Source: Melioribacteraceae bacterium
Lineage (GTDB): Bacteria > Bacteroidota > Ignavibacteria > Ignavibacteriales > Melioribacteraceae
Assembly (NCBI GenBank): GCA_023230485.1
Contig: JALNXG010000006.1
Coordinates: 1 to 64,000, forward strand
Length of the DNA: 64,000 bases
Direction: 5' to 3'
Positions 7,929 to 16,819 of the stretch are shown one piece after another; the first letter of the stretch is position 1; the number at the start of each line of letters is the position of its first letter. The notes under the pieces were generated by a model. It did no database searches. It was not told the DNA's origin and saw only the letters and a list, made by a program, of their open reading frames with translations. Both the position numbers and the translations under genes were made by a program.

Positions 7929-9299
7929 TTATCTTTTATTATATGAATCTAATAACGCATCTGTAAATAACTGAGCAACTTTAGCGGCACCTTGACCATT
8001 AAAGTGAATAAAATCTTTGAAAGCCAATGGTGGATTAGCGTTAACCCATTTAACCATCGAATTTTGTCCGCCCATAGCTTCAAATAAATTCCAATAAGCT
8101 ACATTAGATTGCTTTGCAATATTCTTTTGTGTTTGAAGGAGAGAAAGAATTGCGGGATCACTTACGAAAGATGTACCTTTTTTCATTCCCTTATCATGAA
8201 CTGTTATCATCAATATACCAGCATTAGGAAATGCTTTTTTAACGTGATCAACTACTTTAACCATTTCTCTTTCGTACCAACTATAATCGGTCTTTCTTGA
8301 CCCGGCAATGTTCAAACCAAATTCAAGAATTACTAATTTATAATCCATGTATTTAGCAAATTGGTTTAATAGCCCTTGATCAATATTAGCCAAGTCAACC
8401 CCGGTATTTCCTCTTAATGGAAGATTATCTACGTAAACGCCTGTTTCATTTTCTAATGTAACGCCATAGAAATAAGCCTGATCTGCTTGTGTAGCTTCAA
8501 TCTTTACACTTTTAGCTCTACCCGATGGTTTTAGAACTAATTCCTGTAGGTCTTTTCCTGCTTTTAGTGCGATGCTTTGCTTTGCTCCGCCATCAAAACT
8601 ATAATTGATAGTAGATGGTTTCGCATTTGCATAATATAATTTTACACTACTGAAATCTTTTAATTGTCTTCTTGCTCTAGTGGTTTCGTACTGAACCCAA
8701 GCACCGGATGCTTTAGGTACGAAACATTCGCCACTCATACCAAGCGGATAGTTCTTTGGATTGCTTGAATAGAAAGCTGCTGATTCCCAATTGCTTGAGA
8801 ATGAGTGTTTTGTTGTGGTTCTAAATGAAATATCTTGTGAAGTAATTCCGAGCCAGCCAACTCCATTGCCTCCAAATTTATTCTGTAACGCTTCTCTAAC
8901 GTCCGCAGTAATTAAATCACCCTCAATACCGGAATCTCCATAATGAGCTATTCTAACAGTTTTTGATTTCGCATTTTTTAGTGCATCAAAAAATGGCTTT
9001 AATTGACTAACATTCCCTGATAGGGGTTCTAATTGACCTTGAATAGGGGACTCATTTAAAAAACCTATTCCTGCATAATTATAAGTGCCGGGATAAAGCT
9101 CAAATATATTTGGGTGAAAATCGTTTTGATTGTAGTATTCATCTTCTACCGGTTCAGGTTTTAGATCAGCAAGTATATCTACTTCTTGTATTTGCAATCC
9201 CCAAAATTCGTAATCAATTTTTACGAATGAAACAATTAAAAGAAGAAAGAGTATTAAAAATCCGAGGTATAAAGGTTGTCTTATTTTGTTGTCTTCCAT
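7929..9299 (-). CDS. Membrane-anchored SGNH-fold protein, likely MBOAT partner
   Basis: 456 residues. One N-terminal membrane helix (about 9-27) is followed by an extracytoplasmic region. SGNH/GDSL blocks are visible: block I HYGDSGIEGD with S123 as nucleophile, block III EFGLNIAG, and block V KDFIHFNG with D429 and H432, so the catalytic triad is complete. A beta-sandwich-like stretch (about 170-290) interrupts the SGNH core, a layout seen in AlgX/AlgJ-like and OAP-type acetyl-handling proteins. The gap to the MBOAT gene is 36 bases and to the other SGNH gene 25 bases. I infer that it accepts acyl groups delivered by the MBOAT protein; an esterase role is the alternative. Confidence 0.8.
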   Translation of the reverse strand: MEDNKIRQPLYLGFLILFLLLIVSFVKIDYEFWGLQIQEVDILADLKPEPVEDEYYNQNDFHPNIFELYPGTYNYAGIGFLNESPIQGQLEPLSGNVSQLKPFFDALKNAKSKTVRIAHYGDSGIEGDLITADVREALQNKFGGNGVGWLGITSQDISFRTTTKHSFSSNWESAAFYSSNPKNYPLGMSGECFVPKASGAWVQYETTRARRQLKDFSSVKLYYANAKPSTINYSFDGGAKQSIALKAGKDLQELVLKPSGRAKSVKIEATQADQAYFYGVTLENETGVYVDNLPLRGNTGVDLANIDQGLLNQFAKYMDYKLVILEFGLNIAGSRKTDYSWYEREMVKVVDHVKKAFPNAGILMITVHDKGMKKGTSFVSDPAILSLLQTQKNIAKQSNVAYWNLFEAMGGQNSMVKWVNANPPLAFKDFIHFNGQGAAKVAQLFTDALLDSYNKR

Positions 9300-9324
9300 A
9301 TTTATCTTTCCTTGTAATTAAATC

Positions 9325-10035
9325 TTATAGTTTATATTTCGATAAAATTTTTTCAACTTCTGCAGTCCAGATTTTATAACCCTTAGCATTGAAATGAAGT
9401 CCATCCCAAGTTAATTCGGGACGTAAAAATCGGTCAATTCCCGCAGTCTTTCCATTGAGGTCTATAATATCAATATTATTCTTCTTAGCAAAATCAAAAA
9501 GCATTTTATTAAGTTTATTCACTTCTCTATTCCTGCCGGCATTCACTTCTGGAGTGCCGCCCCAATCCTTAGCCCAGGTCTTAGCCGAGTAAGTTGTGGT
9601 CTGAATAACAGGAATAATATTTTTTGATTTTAGTTTATTGATAATACTTACATATTCGCTATATACTTCTTCAGTAGGTATCCAATTATATATATCGTTG
9701 AGTCCGCCGCAAATAAAAACAATTTTGGGATTTAATTTGTAAATATAATTCATTCTTGCGGCAAAACCTTGCAAAATATCGGAGGGTATTCCGCGCTCAG
9801 CCACACCGTTTCTTCCAAGGAGTTCATTCCAATTAGCACCATTTGTAAGTGAATTGCCGAGCATTACAATATTCGCCTGACGTGTTTTATAAATATCGTA
9901 CATCTCTACTTGCAATTTATATGCGGAATTATTTAAATAGCGTAATGCAGGGTTGTCTTGAGCTTCGGTTTTAGTATAAGTGAAAGTCAATAATATCAAT
10001 AGTGAAATAGTATTTAAAATAAATTTATATCTCAT
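9325..10035 (-). CDS. Secreted SGNH/GDSL hydrolase (PAF-acetylhydrolase-like)
   Basis: 236 residues with a signal peptide (MRYKFILNTISLLILLTFT.. cleaved near EAQ). The whole chain is one SGNH domain: block I VMLGNSLTNG with S62, block II near the glycine in GIPSDILQG, block III GGLNDIY with the oxyanion asparagine, and block V WDGLHFNAKG with D211 and H214. It is closest in style to the small PAF-acetylhydrolase/acetylxylan-esterase type. A periplasmic O-acetylesterase role fits its position upstream of the second SGNH protein and the MBOAT acyltransferase. The true substrate is unknown. Confidence 0.85.
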   Translation of the reverse strand: MRYKFILNTISLLILLTFTYTKTEAQDNPALRYLNNSAYKLQVEMYDIYKTRQANIVMLGNSLTNGANWNELLGRNGVAERGIPSDILQGFAARMNYIYKLNPKIVFICGGLNDIYNWIPTEEVYSEYVSIINKLKSKNIIPVIQTTTYSAKTWAKDWGGTPEVNAGRNREVNKLNKMLFDFAKKNNIDIIDLNGKTAGIDRFLRPELTWDGLHFNAKGYKIWTAEVEKILSKYKL

Positions 10036-10095
10036 CTTGCCTTTCTTTCGTTTATAAATTATACCCTTACTACAAGAAATAGTTCGTGTTAAAGA

Positions 10096-11766
10096 TCACT
10101 TTGCCTTTTTTGAATTGTCATCATTGGACTTAAATTTAAGAGTTTTTTCTAAACTAACAAGTTCCGAAATCTTAGCCGAGTATTCTTCCTTTTCTTTTTC
10201 AACATTGCGAGTTTCGAGTTTTGTGTTTCGCAATTCTTCACGGGAAATTTTTAATTCCTCTTTTATTTTAGTCAATTCGTTTTTACTTTCAGAAATCTCT
10301 TGCTCTATTTTTTGTTTTATATCTTCGAGGTTGGTATAATAGGAGTTAGATTGATTAATGATCTGTTTCAATTCTGAATTTATATTATTTTTCCTTTGTT
10401 CTAAAGATTCAGATTCTGTTTTTACTCCATTCATATGATGTTTATATTTAGCAATATCTTCTCTGATATCTGCAAGATCGTCGATCAATTCTTTTTGTTC
10501 ATCTTTTAGATTGATAATAGTTTGCTCTAAAGCGGCTTTATCTTTTTGAAGAACTTTAGAGAGACCGCCATATTCCGCAATTTGTGTACTCTTCTCAAGT
10601 ATTTGCCTTTCTTTTTGATTTAATTCTTTTTCTTTTTCAATTAGTTCTTGTTTGAGATTTGTAAGGCGAGTTTTTTGATCATTAAACTCCTCTAAATACT
10701 TTTGAAGCACGGAGGAAAAATTTCTCTCTACTGTAAGATTGCTTTCTTCTATGCTGAATTTTCTTTTTTCTAATTCTTCTATAATTTCATTTTTCGATGC
10801 GATAGTTTCTGATAGTTTTTCTATTCCATTTGTAGATTCAAGTAATTTTTCTTGTGATTCTTTAAGAACGACATCCAATCTTTTAATATCTTCTTGAAGT
10901 GCATTCTTTTTAGAAAAAAGCTCATCTGTAAGCTTGCTTTCTTCTTTTAATTTTTCATCACTTAGTTCAATGCGCTGCTTAATATTGTCATAATCTTTTT
11001 TTGCCTGATAGAGTTCTTCAATCAGTTTATCTTTTTGATTATTATATTCATTAAAGAGCTTTTCTTTTTCTGTAAGTTGAAAAACCATAGCAGAAACAGA
11101 ATTTTCAAGATTATTTTTTATTTCCTCGCTTAAAGAAAGTTTAGAATCGATCTCTTCAATTGTTTTGGTTTTTCTGGCTTCTTCATCTTTAAGATGATTT
11201 AATTTTTCTACATAAACGCTAATATCTTTTTCATATTTAACAAAGGAGGCTTCTTCTTTACGTAAGTTATTTAGATGCGTTGTAAGTTGAATTTCTTCTT
11301 CGGAAAGTTCGGATACTTTTGCAGAAAGAGTTTCAAATTCAGAAGATATTCGCTCGTATTCCGTTTTGAAATTTAAAGTCTTCTCCGAGATTTCGTTGTA
11401 TTCGGTTGTAACTTGATTAAGAAGATTATGCTTTTCTTCATAAGAAGTAAATTCGCTCTCAAATTGCTCGACTGATTTTTCAAGAGTTTCTTTGCGTTCG
11501 GATAAATGTTCAATCTGATCGGTTAATTCATGAAGGAGTATTTCTTTTTCGTTTTTTTCAGTTTCATATCCGGTTACAAGTTTGCGTAATTCTTCAACGT
11601 TGCTCGAAAGGTCAGTAAAATCTTTTCTCATTCCTTCTAGCTTTTTTTCAAGTTCTATAAGACTTGTATGTTTTTGAAGAAGCGTATGAAGAGTGTTTTT
11701 TAGATCATCATTTTCTTCAATTAATTTATCAACTTCGCTTCTGCCTTTTGATGCAAATAGACTCAT
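10096..11766 (-). CDS. Long coiled-coil protein of unknown function
   Basis: 556 residues, almost all predicted coiled coil: rich in E, K, L, S and N with heptad spacing from about residue 12 to 545 (for example LIELEKKLEGMRKDFTDLSS and ELNQKERQILEKSTQIAEYG). There is no signal peptide or membrane segment, so it should be cytoplasmic. No catalytic domain is visible. The short N-terminus (MSLFASKGRSEVDKLIEEND) and a non-helical patch near 390-400 are the only breaks. SMC-like or cytoskeletal/filament functions are possible, but nothing here shows an ATPase. It sits inside the minus-strand run between a DUF454 protein and the SGNH genes. Confidence 0.75.
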   Translation of the reverse strand: MSLFASKGRSEVDKLIEENDDLKNTLHTLLQKHTSLIELEKKLEGMRKDFTDLSSNVEELRKLVTGYETEKNEKEILLHELTDQIEHLSERKETLEKSVEQFESEFTSYEEKHNLLNQVTTEYNEISEKTLNFKTEYERISSEFETLSAKVSELSEEEIQLTTHLNNLRKEEASFVKYEKDISVYVEKLNHLKDEEARKTKTIEEIDSKLSLSEEIKNNLENSVSAMVFQLTEKEKLFNEYNNQKDKLIEELYQAKKDYDNIKQRIELSDEKLKEESKLTDELFSKKNALQEDIKRLDVVLKESQEKLLESTNGIEKLSETIASKNEIIEELEKRKFSIEESNLTVERNFSSVLQKYLEEFNDQKTRLTNLKQELIEKEKELNQKERQILEKSTQIAEYGGLSKVLQKDKAALEQTIINLKDEQKELIDDLADIREDIAKYKHHMNGVKTESESLEQRKNNINSELKQIINQSNSYYTNLEDIKQKIEQEISESKNELTKIKEELKISREELRNTKLETRNVEKEKEEYSAKISELVSLEKTLKFKSNDDNSKKAK

Positions 11767-11851
11767 CTATTCTCTTTCCGGATTATTTTTTAAAGATAAG
11801 AAACTTTATAGAAAGTATCAGCTAAAATAATAAATTAATATTTAGAAGTAT

Positions 11852-12244
11852 CTATGATTGCACAATATTGGGAACGGTTTTAAGAGAAAGTAGATAGATC
11901 GTAACTCCAAGAGCAATCCCCAAAAGAATAATTTTAACATATAATGAGTCGGTAAAAAACAAGATAGAAGAACCAATGGAAACATTTAACATAGCAATGG
12001 CAATAATCTTAGCTCTTCTTGGCATACCTCGATTTTCGAGATAATTTTTAATCAAAGGACCGAATTTCTTATGGTTTATCATCCACGAATAAAATTTTTC
12101 TGAGCTACGTGCAAAACATCCCGCAGCTAATATCAAAAAAATAGTAGTGGGCATTATAGGGAGAAAGATTCCTATAACGCCGAGAGCTACAAAAATCCAA
12201 CCACATAAATTAAGCAAACTGTTTTTTATAATTTTTATAACCAA
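11852..12244 (-). CDS. DUF454 (YbaN-like) small inner-membrane protein
   Basis: 130 residues with about three to four membrane helices. The family signature is clear: GWIFVALGVIGIFLPIMPTT, FLILAAGCFARSSEKFYSW, then a short basic loop NYLENRGMPRRAKIIAI. This is the YbaN/DUF454 family, whose function is not established. The start is TTG at 12244, preceded by AAGGAAA at good spacing, and it lies 12 bases after the rfbA stop. Confidence 0.88.
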   Translation of the reverse strand: MVIKIIKNSLLNLCGWIFVALGVIGIFLPIMPTTIFLILAAGCFARSSEKFYSWMINHKKFGPLIKNYLENRGMPRRAKIIAIAMLNVSIGSSILFFTDSLYVKIILLGIALGVTIYLLSLKTVPNIVQS

Positions 12245-12256
12245 TACTTTCCTTTC

Positions 12257-13129
12257 TTATTGATCGTCATTAAGAATTCTTTCCAAATACTCACGATAAG
12301 ATGAACGGGGCAATTTTGTTGTAATCAGTTCTTCGAATTGAATTCTATTGATAAACCCTTTTAAGTAAGCGATCTCTTCGATACAAGCAACTTTAAGTCC
12401 TTGACGGTCTTCAATAATCCCGAAGAAATTAGATGCCTGAAGAAGTGCTTCGGGAGTGCCGGTATCAAGCCAAGCCACGCCGCGCCCAATTTTATTTACT
12501 TTTAATTTTCCCATTTCTAGATAAACTTTATTTACATCTGTTATCTCAAGCTCACCTCTTGATGATGGTTTAAGATTTTTTGAAATCTCTACAACACTAT
12601 TACCATATGAATAAAGACCGGGGACTGCGAAATTAGATTTTGGAGCTTTTGGTTTTTCTTCAATGCTTAAGGCTTTACCATCTTTATCAAATTCAACTAT
12701 ACCGTATCTTTCAGGGTCTGTAACTTGGTAGGCAAAAATGGTAGCTCCATCCTTTTCTTCTTCTACTGCTTTATAAAAGAAATCGAGCTTACCATAAAAA
12801 ATATTATCGCCAAGTATTAATGATACTGCATCATTACCAATAAACTCTTCTCCGAGAATAAAAGATTCTGCAATTCCATTAGGTGCTTTTTGTAATGCAT
12901 AACTAATATTAAGCCCGATATCTTCGCCCGAGCCAAAAAGCTTTTGATACATCGGAATAGTTTCGGCATTGGAGATAATAAGAATATCTTTGATACCGCC
13001 AAGCATTAATACTGATAGTGGGTAATAGATAAGCGGTTTATCATAGATAATAGTTAATTGTTTGCTATAAACTTTTGTTATGGGATAGAGCCGAGTGCCG
13101 GATCCGCCTGCTAAAATAATTCCTTTCAT
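12257..13129 (-). CDS. rfbA: Glucose-1-phosphate thymidylyltransferase (RfbA/RmlA)
   Basis: 290 residues, full length for RmlA. It joins dTTP and glucose-1-phosphate to give dTDP-glucose, the first step to dTDP-L-rhamnose and other deoxysugars for surface polysaccharides. Visible motifs are the nucleotide-binding GIILAGGSGTRLYPIT, the KQL and DKPLIYYPLS segment, ILGDNIFYG, VEFDKDGKALSIEEKPKAPK, ELEITDVNKVYLE and AWLDTGTPEALLQ. No rfbB, rfbC or rfbD gene is adjacent, so the rest of the pathway must lie elsewhere. It lies 10 bases after the preceding hypothetical gene and 12 before the DUF454 gene, in the same transcription unit. Confidence 0.95.
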   Translation of the reverse strand: MKGIILAGGSGTRLYPITKVYSKQLTIIYDKPLIYYPLSVLMLGGIKDILIISNAETIPMYQKLFGSGEDIGLNISYALQKAPNGIAESFILGEEFIGNDAVSLILGDNIFYGKLDFFYKAVEEEKDGATIFAYQVTDPERYGIVEFDKDGKALSIEEKPKAPKSNFAVPGLYSYGNSVVEISKNLKPSSRGELEITDVNKVYLEMGKLKVNKIGRGVAWLDTGTPEALLQASNFFGIIEDRQGLKVACIEEIAYLKGFINRIQFEELITTKLPRSSYREYLERILNDDQ

Positions 13130-13139
13130 TTTACCCTCT

Positions 13140-13907
13140 TTAATCGGTGATACTAATATAAATTGTTTTTATAATTATTTCATTATCATTATAAATTATA
13201 AACTTATAATCCCCTTTCTCCTTAAATGTGTATTTCATAAATGTCTGATTCCATCTTTTGTTAAGTATAAATTTTTTTATCTCAATAAACTTATCATATT
13301 CAGGAATAGAAGTAGTTTTCCAAACTTCGAATTTAATTAAAGATGTATTAAGCGGCTTATTAGATTTAACGAAAATTTTTACTTCGGGCGAACGATATTT
13401 AAGAGAGAGAGTTTTAATTATATTTATCGGTTTTCCATAAATTACTTTTTCGCAGAACTGTACGTTCACATTTGAATAGTAATAGATTTCTGAAAAGGGA
13501 GTATCTAATTCGTTTCTTGAAGTTTCCCAAACAGTAATAGTCTTTGTTGCTAATAAATTTCCTTTAGAATTTCGGATATAGATTTCATACTTGCCCGATT
13601 CCTTCAATTCATAATTATAAACTATCCAAGTACTATTTTTATCGGGTCTAATTACATGGCTATCATAATCTTGGTTGCGATTATTTACTTTTTTATCGAT
13701 ATATAAATATAATAGGGGATCAGAAATAACTTTAACATTATCATAAAGAATGAATATATTATTTTTTAGAGATGTATTAAGAGTAAATTTAAGAGAGGCA
13801 TCAATCGGTTCGCCTTTCTCGGTAAACGAGCGGCAGAGATATAGCTCTTGAGAAAAAGCTATTGAAGAAAAGAATAAAAATATAATTAGAAATCGATAAA
13901 TGGTCAC
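13140..13907 (-). CDS. Secreted hypothetical protein
   Basis: About 255 residues from a GTG start at 13907, seven bases after the trkA stop; this start gives a good signal peptide (MTIYRFLIIFLFFSSIAFSQ). A longer in-frame start at 13967 would run 53 bases into trkA. The mature part is beta-rich and aromatic, with segments such as FTEKGEPIDASLKFTLN, ESGKYEIYIRNSKGNLLATK and FKEKGDYKFIIYNDNEI that suggest two immunoglobulin-like modules. I do not recognise the family. It is probably periplasmic and co-transcribed with trkA and rfbA. Confidence 0.65.
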   Translation of the reverse strand: MTIYRFLIIFLFFSSIAFSQELYLCRSFTEKGEPIDASLKFTLNTSLKNNIFILYDNVKVISDPLLYLYIDKKVNNRNQDYDSHVIRPDKNSTWIVYNYELKESGKYEIYIRNSKGNLLATKTITVWETSRNELDTPFSEIYYYSNVNVQFCEKVIYGKPINIIKTLSLKYRSPEVKIFVKSNKPLNTSLIKFEVWKTTSIPEYDKFIEIKKFILNKRWNQTFMKYTFKEKGDYKFIIYNDNEIIIKTIYISITD

Positions 13908-13914
13908 TTTCCTA

Positions 13915-15255
13915 TTAAGCGAAAAAACTCTCAATTTTATTAATGGCACCGGGTAAAGCAAAAACAACTACTTTATCATTAGGCTCAATTTGCGTATCTC
14001 CAACTGCAATAAAAGCATCATTATTGCGCACGTATCCACCAATAATTGAATTTTCGGGAAAATTAAGGTCTTTAATTTTCTTTTTAACAATTTTTGATTT
14101 TTCTGAAGTAGAGTATTCTAATACTTCTGCATCAATGCCGAGAATGTTAATATTAGCAACAAGATTTCTTTTCCTAATTGCTTTAGTAATATTATTTGCG
14201 GCAATTAATTTTTTATTTATAAGAGCATCTAATCCGATAGTCTGCGTAAGAGGTATATAATCAACATTGTCAACAAGAGCTATCATTTTCTTTACTTTTA
14301 AATGTTTTGCCATAAGACACGTAATTATATTAGTTTCAGCATCATCAGTTACGGCAATAAATCCATCCATATCAATAATACCTTCTTGTGCGAGGAGATC
14401 AATATCTCTTCCATCCCCTTGAATTACCATCGCATCTTCGAGATAATCAGCAAGAAGATGAGTTTTGTCTTTATTGGACTCTATGAGTTTAACTTTATAC
14501 TGTTTTTCTAAGTGATGAGCAGTTAATCTTCCAATTTTGCCTCCGCCCAGAATCATTATGTTTTTCATTGTTACAGATTCTTGCCCCGAGAGCTGAACAA
14601 TTTTTTCAACTGCATCAGGTTTTGTAATAATAAATATTTGATCTTCGGGTTGGAAAATATCTTCCCCTTTAGGAATGACGGTGCTCAAACCCCTATGGAT
14701 AGCCACTATCCTAAAATCAATTATATGGAATTCTTCTGCGGTCTGTTTTATTGTTTTATTTATTGCAGGGGAGTCATAGCCAATTCTTATTCCGAGAACA
14801 ATAAGTTTCCCATCTTCGAATTCTATTACATCAGTTGCGGCGGCTCTTTCAATTAATTTTACTATCTCCATTGCTGCAAGTTCTTCGGGATAAACAAGAT
14901 GATCCACCCCGATTGATTTAAATAACTCACTATTCTGGGGATTTACATATTCATCATTTGCCACACGAGCTACCGTAGTCTTAACGCCCAATTTTTTTGC
15001 GAGAATTGCTGTTGTGATATTCTCGGCTTCGCTCTCATTGACTGCAAGAAGAAGATCGCAATGTTTAGCATCCGCTTCCTTTAGTTTCTCGATCTCGGTC
15101 GATTTACCTAAGACGGGGAATATTTCCACCGTTGAATTGATTCTTTCTAAACGCCCTTCGTTTGGTTCAATAACTGTAATATCGTGATTTTCGCGAACGA
15201 GTTGTTTTGCTAAGTGGAATCCCACTTCGCCTGCACCTGCAATTATAATTTTCAT
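13915..15255 (-). CDS. trkA: Trk potassium uptake regulatory protein TrkA
   Basis: 446 residues, the standard length of two-lobed TrkA: two NAD-binding RCK-N domains, each followed by an RCK-C domain. Rossmann motifs are MKIIIAGAGEVGFHLAKQL at the start of lobe 1 and IMILGGGKIGRLTAHHLEK near 232. It forms the cytoplasmic gating ring of TrkH/TrkG-type K+ transporters and senses nucleotides. No trkH is in this window, so the membrane partner must be elsewhere. The start lies two bases after the sbtB-like stop, so the gene is very probably translated with the sbtA-sbtB pair. A role coordinating K+ with bicarbonate/sodium movement is inference. Confidence 0.95.
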   Translation of the reverse strand: MKIIIAGAGEVGFHLAKQLVRENHDITVIEPNEGRLERINSTVEIFPVLGKSTEIEKLKEADAKHCDLLLAVNESEAENITTAILAKKLGVKTTVARVANDEYVNPQNSELFKSIGVDHLVYPEELAAMEIVKLIERAAATDVIEFEDGKLIVLGIRIGYDSPAINKTIKQTAEEFHIIDFRIVAIHRGLSTVIPKGEDIFQPEDQIFIITKPDAVEKIVQLSGQESVTMKNIMILGGGKIGRLTAHHLEKQYKVKLIESNKDKTHLLADYLEDAMVIQGDGRDIDLLAQEGIIDMDGFIAVTDDAETNIITCLMAKHLKVKKMIALVDNVDYIPLTQTIGLDALINKKLIAANNITKAIRKRNLVANINILGIDAEVLEYSTSEKSKIVKKKIKDLNFPENSIIGGYVRNNDAFIAVGDTQIEPNDKVVVFALPGAINKIESFFA

Positions 15256-15257
15256 AG

Positions 15258-15551
15258 TTAATTAAAATCGATTATTTCCGTTTCGGATATAAATGCGATC
15301 CCCGAATAAGTTTTCATTAATGGTTTTATTCTTTCTAAAATCTCTTTAGTTTTTTCATCAGATTCAATAATAATGATCATGGCATATTTTATGATATCAG
15401 AAAGTCCAAATGCGATTTTTTTTCCGAGAGTTCCTTTCCCTGTTACTTCTGGGATAATAGTATAGCCGGAGGCATTAGCTTTATCTAATATTCGGCAGAG
15501 ATTATCTAATTCAATATTTTCGATTACTATTTCTAATTTTTTATTTTTCAT
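15258..15551 (-). CDS. PII-like signalling protein (SbtB-type)
   Basis: 97 residues with the ferredoxin-like pattern of PII/SbtB proteins: LEIVIENIELDNLCRILDKA (strand-helix), a loop VTGKGTLGKKIAFGL in the T-loop position, then YAMIIIIESDEKTKEILERI and TYSGIAFISETEIIDF. The GKGTLG segment recalls the GxGxxG of SbtB. It overlaps the upstream permease gene by four bases (ATGA), the arrangement seen for SbtA with its regulator SbtB in cyanobacteria, where SbtB binds adenine nucleotides and controls the transporter. I infer the same role here from context and fold pattern. DUF3240-like PII relatives are the alternative. Confidence 0.75.
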   Translation of the reverse strand: MKNKKLEIVIENIELDNLCRILDKANASGYTIIPEVTGKGTLGKKIAFGLSDIIKYAMIIIIESDEKTKEILERIKPLMKTYSGIAFISETEIIDFN

Positions 15552-16537
15552 CTTATTATCCGTATTAGCATCTCGCTAATTATAAAATAGATTGGAATAC
15601 CAAATATAATATTAAAAGGGAAAGTAATAGCCAAAGACATAGTAAGATAGATCGAAGGATTGGCTTCGGGAAGAGCCATACGCACAGCGGCAGGAGCTGC
15701 TATATAAGAAGAAGAGGCGGATAAAACTGCAAATAAAGTCGCCGTTCCTGTATCAAATCCAATTAATACCGCAAGGAAAGCGGCAAGAGACCCATTAAAT
15801 AAAGGCATTAATATAGCCGCTGCGGATAGCTTAATTCCCATTTTAGAAAATTCTTCAATTCTTCTCCCCGCTAGCATACCCATTTCTAATAAGAACAAGG
15901 TTAGTACGCCTTGGAATGGATCAACGAAAAATGGCTTTGTAAGTAACATTCCCTTTTCACCGCTTACAATCCCAATAAATAAACTCCCGAATAAAAGAAC
16001 GATGCTTCCATTAAAGAGAGCTTCTTTTATTATCTCCTTAATTTTAAACTCGTTTTTAGTTGTTTTTTGGAAATAACGAACAAGCAGAAGAGAGATAAAT
16101 ATTGCAGGCGATTCCATTAAAGCCATCATCCCGACCATAAAGCCTTCATAATGCACTGATGATCTTTCAAGAAAGGTAATTGCGGTAATAAAAGTAACAA
16201 CGGAAACCGATCCGTAATGTGCCGCAATAGCACCTGCATTTGCAATGTCGTTTTTAAGCAATTTCTTTATTATAAAAAATACAATTATCGGAATAACAAG
16301 ACCGATAAATAGAGAAAGGAATATGGATAAGAAAAGGTTTAAGTCGCTTCCGTTCTTCGATATTTCGACACCTCCTTTGAATCCAAGAGCAATCATTAAA
16401 TAGATTGAAAGAATTTTTGCTATCGAATCGGGTATCTTTAGGTCTGATTTTAGTATTGATGCAATAAATCCAAGAATGAAAAATAAAATTACCGGAGTGC
16501 GGAAATTTTCGAGACTACTATTAAAGATTTCTATCAT
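15548..16537 (-). CDS. Sodium-dependent bicarbonate transporter family permease (SbtA)
   Basis: 329 residues with about ten membrane helices in two inverted halves. The start is taken at MIEIFNSSLENFRTPVILFF; an in-frame start 57 bases upstream adds a non-membrane tail. SbtA hallmarks are FFILGFIASILKSDLKIPD, the helix with YLMIALGFKGGVEIS near 45-60, and the pseudo-repeat FLLEMGMLAGRRIEEF. In cyanobacteria SbtA takes up bicarbonate with Na+. Its four-base overlap with an SbtB-like gene supports the assignment. Substrate in this presumably heterotrophic lineage is unproven; supply of bicarbonate to carboxylases or anaplerosis is possible. Confidence 0.88.
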   Translation of the reverse strand: MIEIFNSSLENFRTPVILFFILGFIASILKSDLKIPDSIAKILSIYLMIALGFKGGVEISKNGSDLNLFLSIFLSLFIGLVIPIIVFFIIKKLLKNDIANAGAIAAHYGSVSVVTFITAITFLERSSVHYEGFMVGMMALMESPAIFISLLLVRYFQKTTKNEFKIKEIIKEALFNGSIVLLFGSLFIGIVSGEKGMLLTKPFFVDPFQGVLTLFLLEMGMLAGRRIEEFSKMGIKLSAAAILMPLFNGSLAAFLAVLIGFDTGTATLFAVLSASSSYIAAPAAVRMALPEANPSIYLTMSLAITFPFNIIFGIPIYFIISEMLIRIIR

Positions 16538-16657
16538 ATATATTATTTCAGATGTTAGACCTATAATATAATATGAAAAAAGGGTCGGATGCAAAATACA
16601 AGTTATCTTATTTTTGCAGAGAGTGAAAAAATTTATAAAAGAGAATAGAATTTAGCT

Positions 16658-16709
16658 AAGGGAAAAAATGCGCTACAGCTCACCGAAGTGATAAGGCGGA
16701 AAACCCTTT
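16658..16709 (-). promoter_or_regulatory. Possible structured leader upstream of sbtA
   Basis: On the minus strand, 120-170 bases before the sbtA start, AAGGG/CCCTT (16704-16708 with 16658-16662) encloses a small TCAC-UUCG-GTGA hairpin (16680-16691) with a classic C(UUCG)G tetraloop, followed by a run of U. No known riboswitch consensus is recognised. It could be an attenuator-like leader or just a local hairpin. The rest of the 16538-16819 gap shows nothing else. Confidence 0.25.
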
Positions 16710-16819
16710 CCTATTTTTATTAGTTAATAAAAATCACACTTAGTCATATAGACACTGTAACGCTCTAACAAACTTAAAAATATTTAGGAAAAAAGAAATA
16801 CCAAAATTTTTACACCTTT

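Noticed and set aside
16538..16594. Longer N-terminus for SbtA
   Set aside because: The SbtA family pattern begins with a short lead into the first helix, matching the start at 16537.
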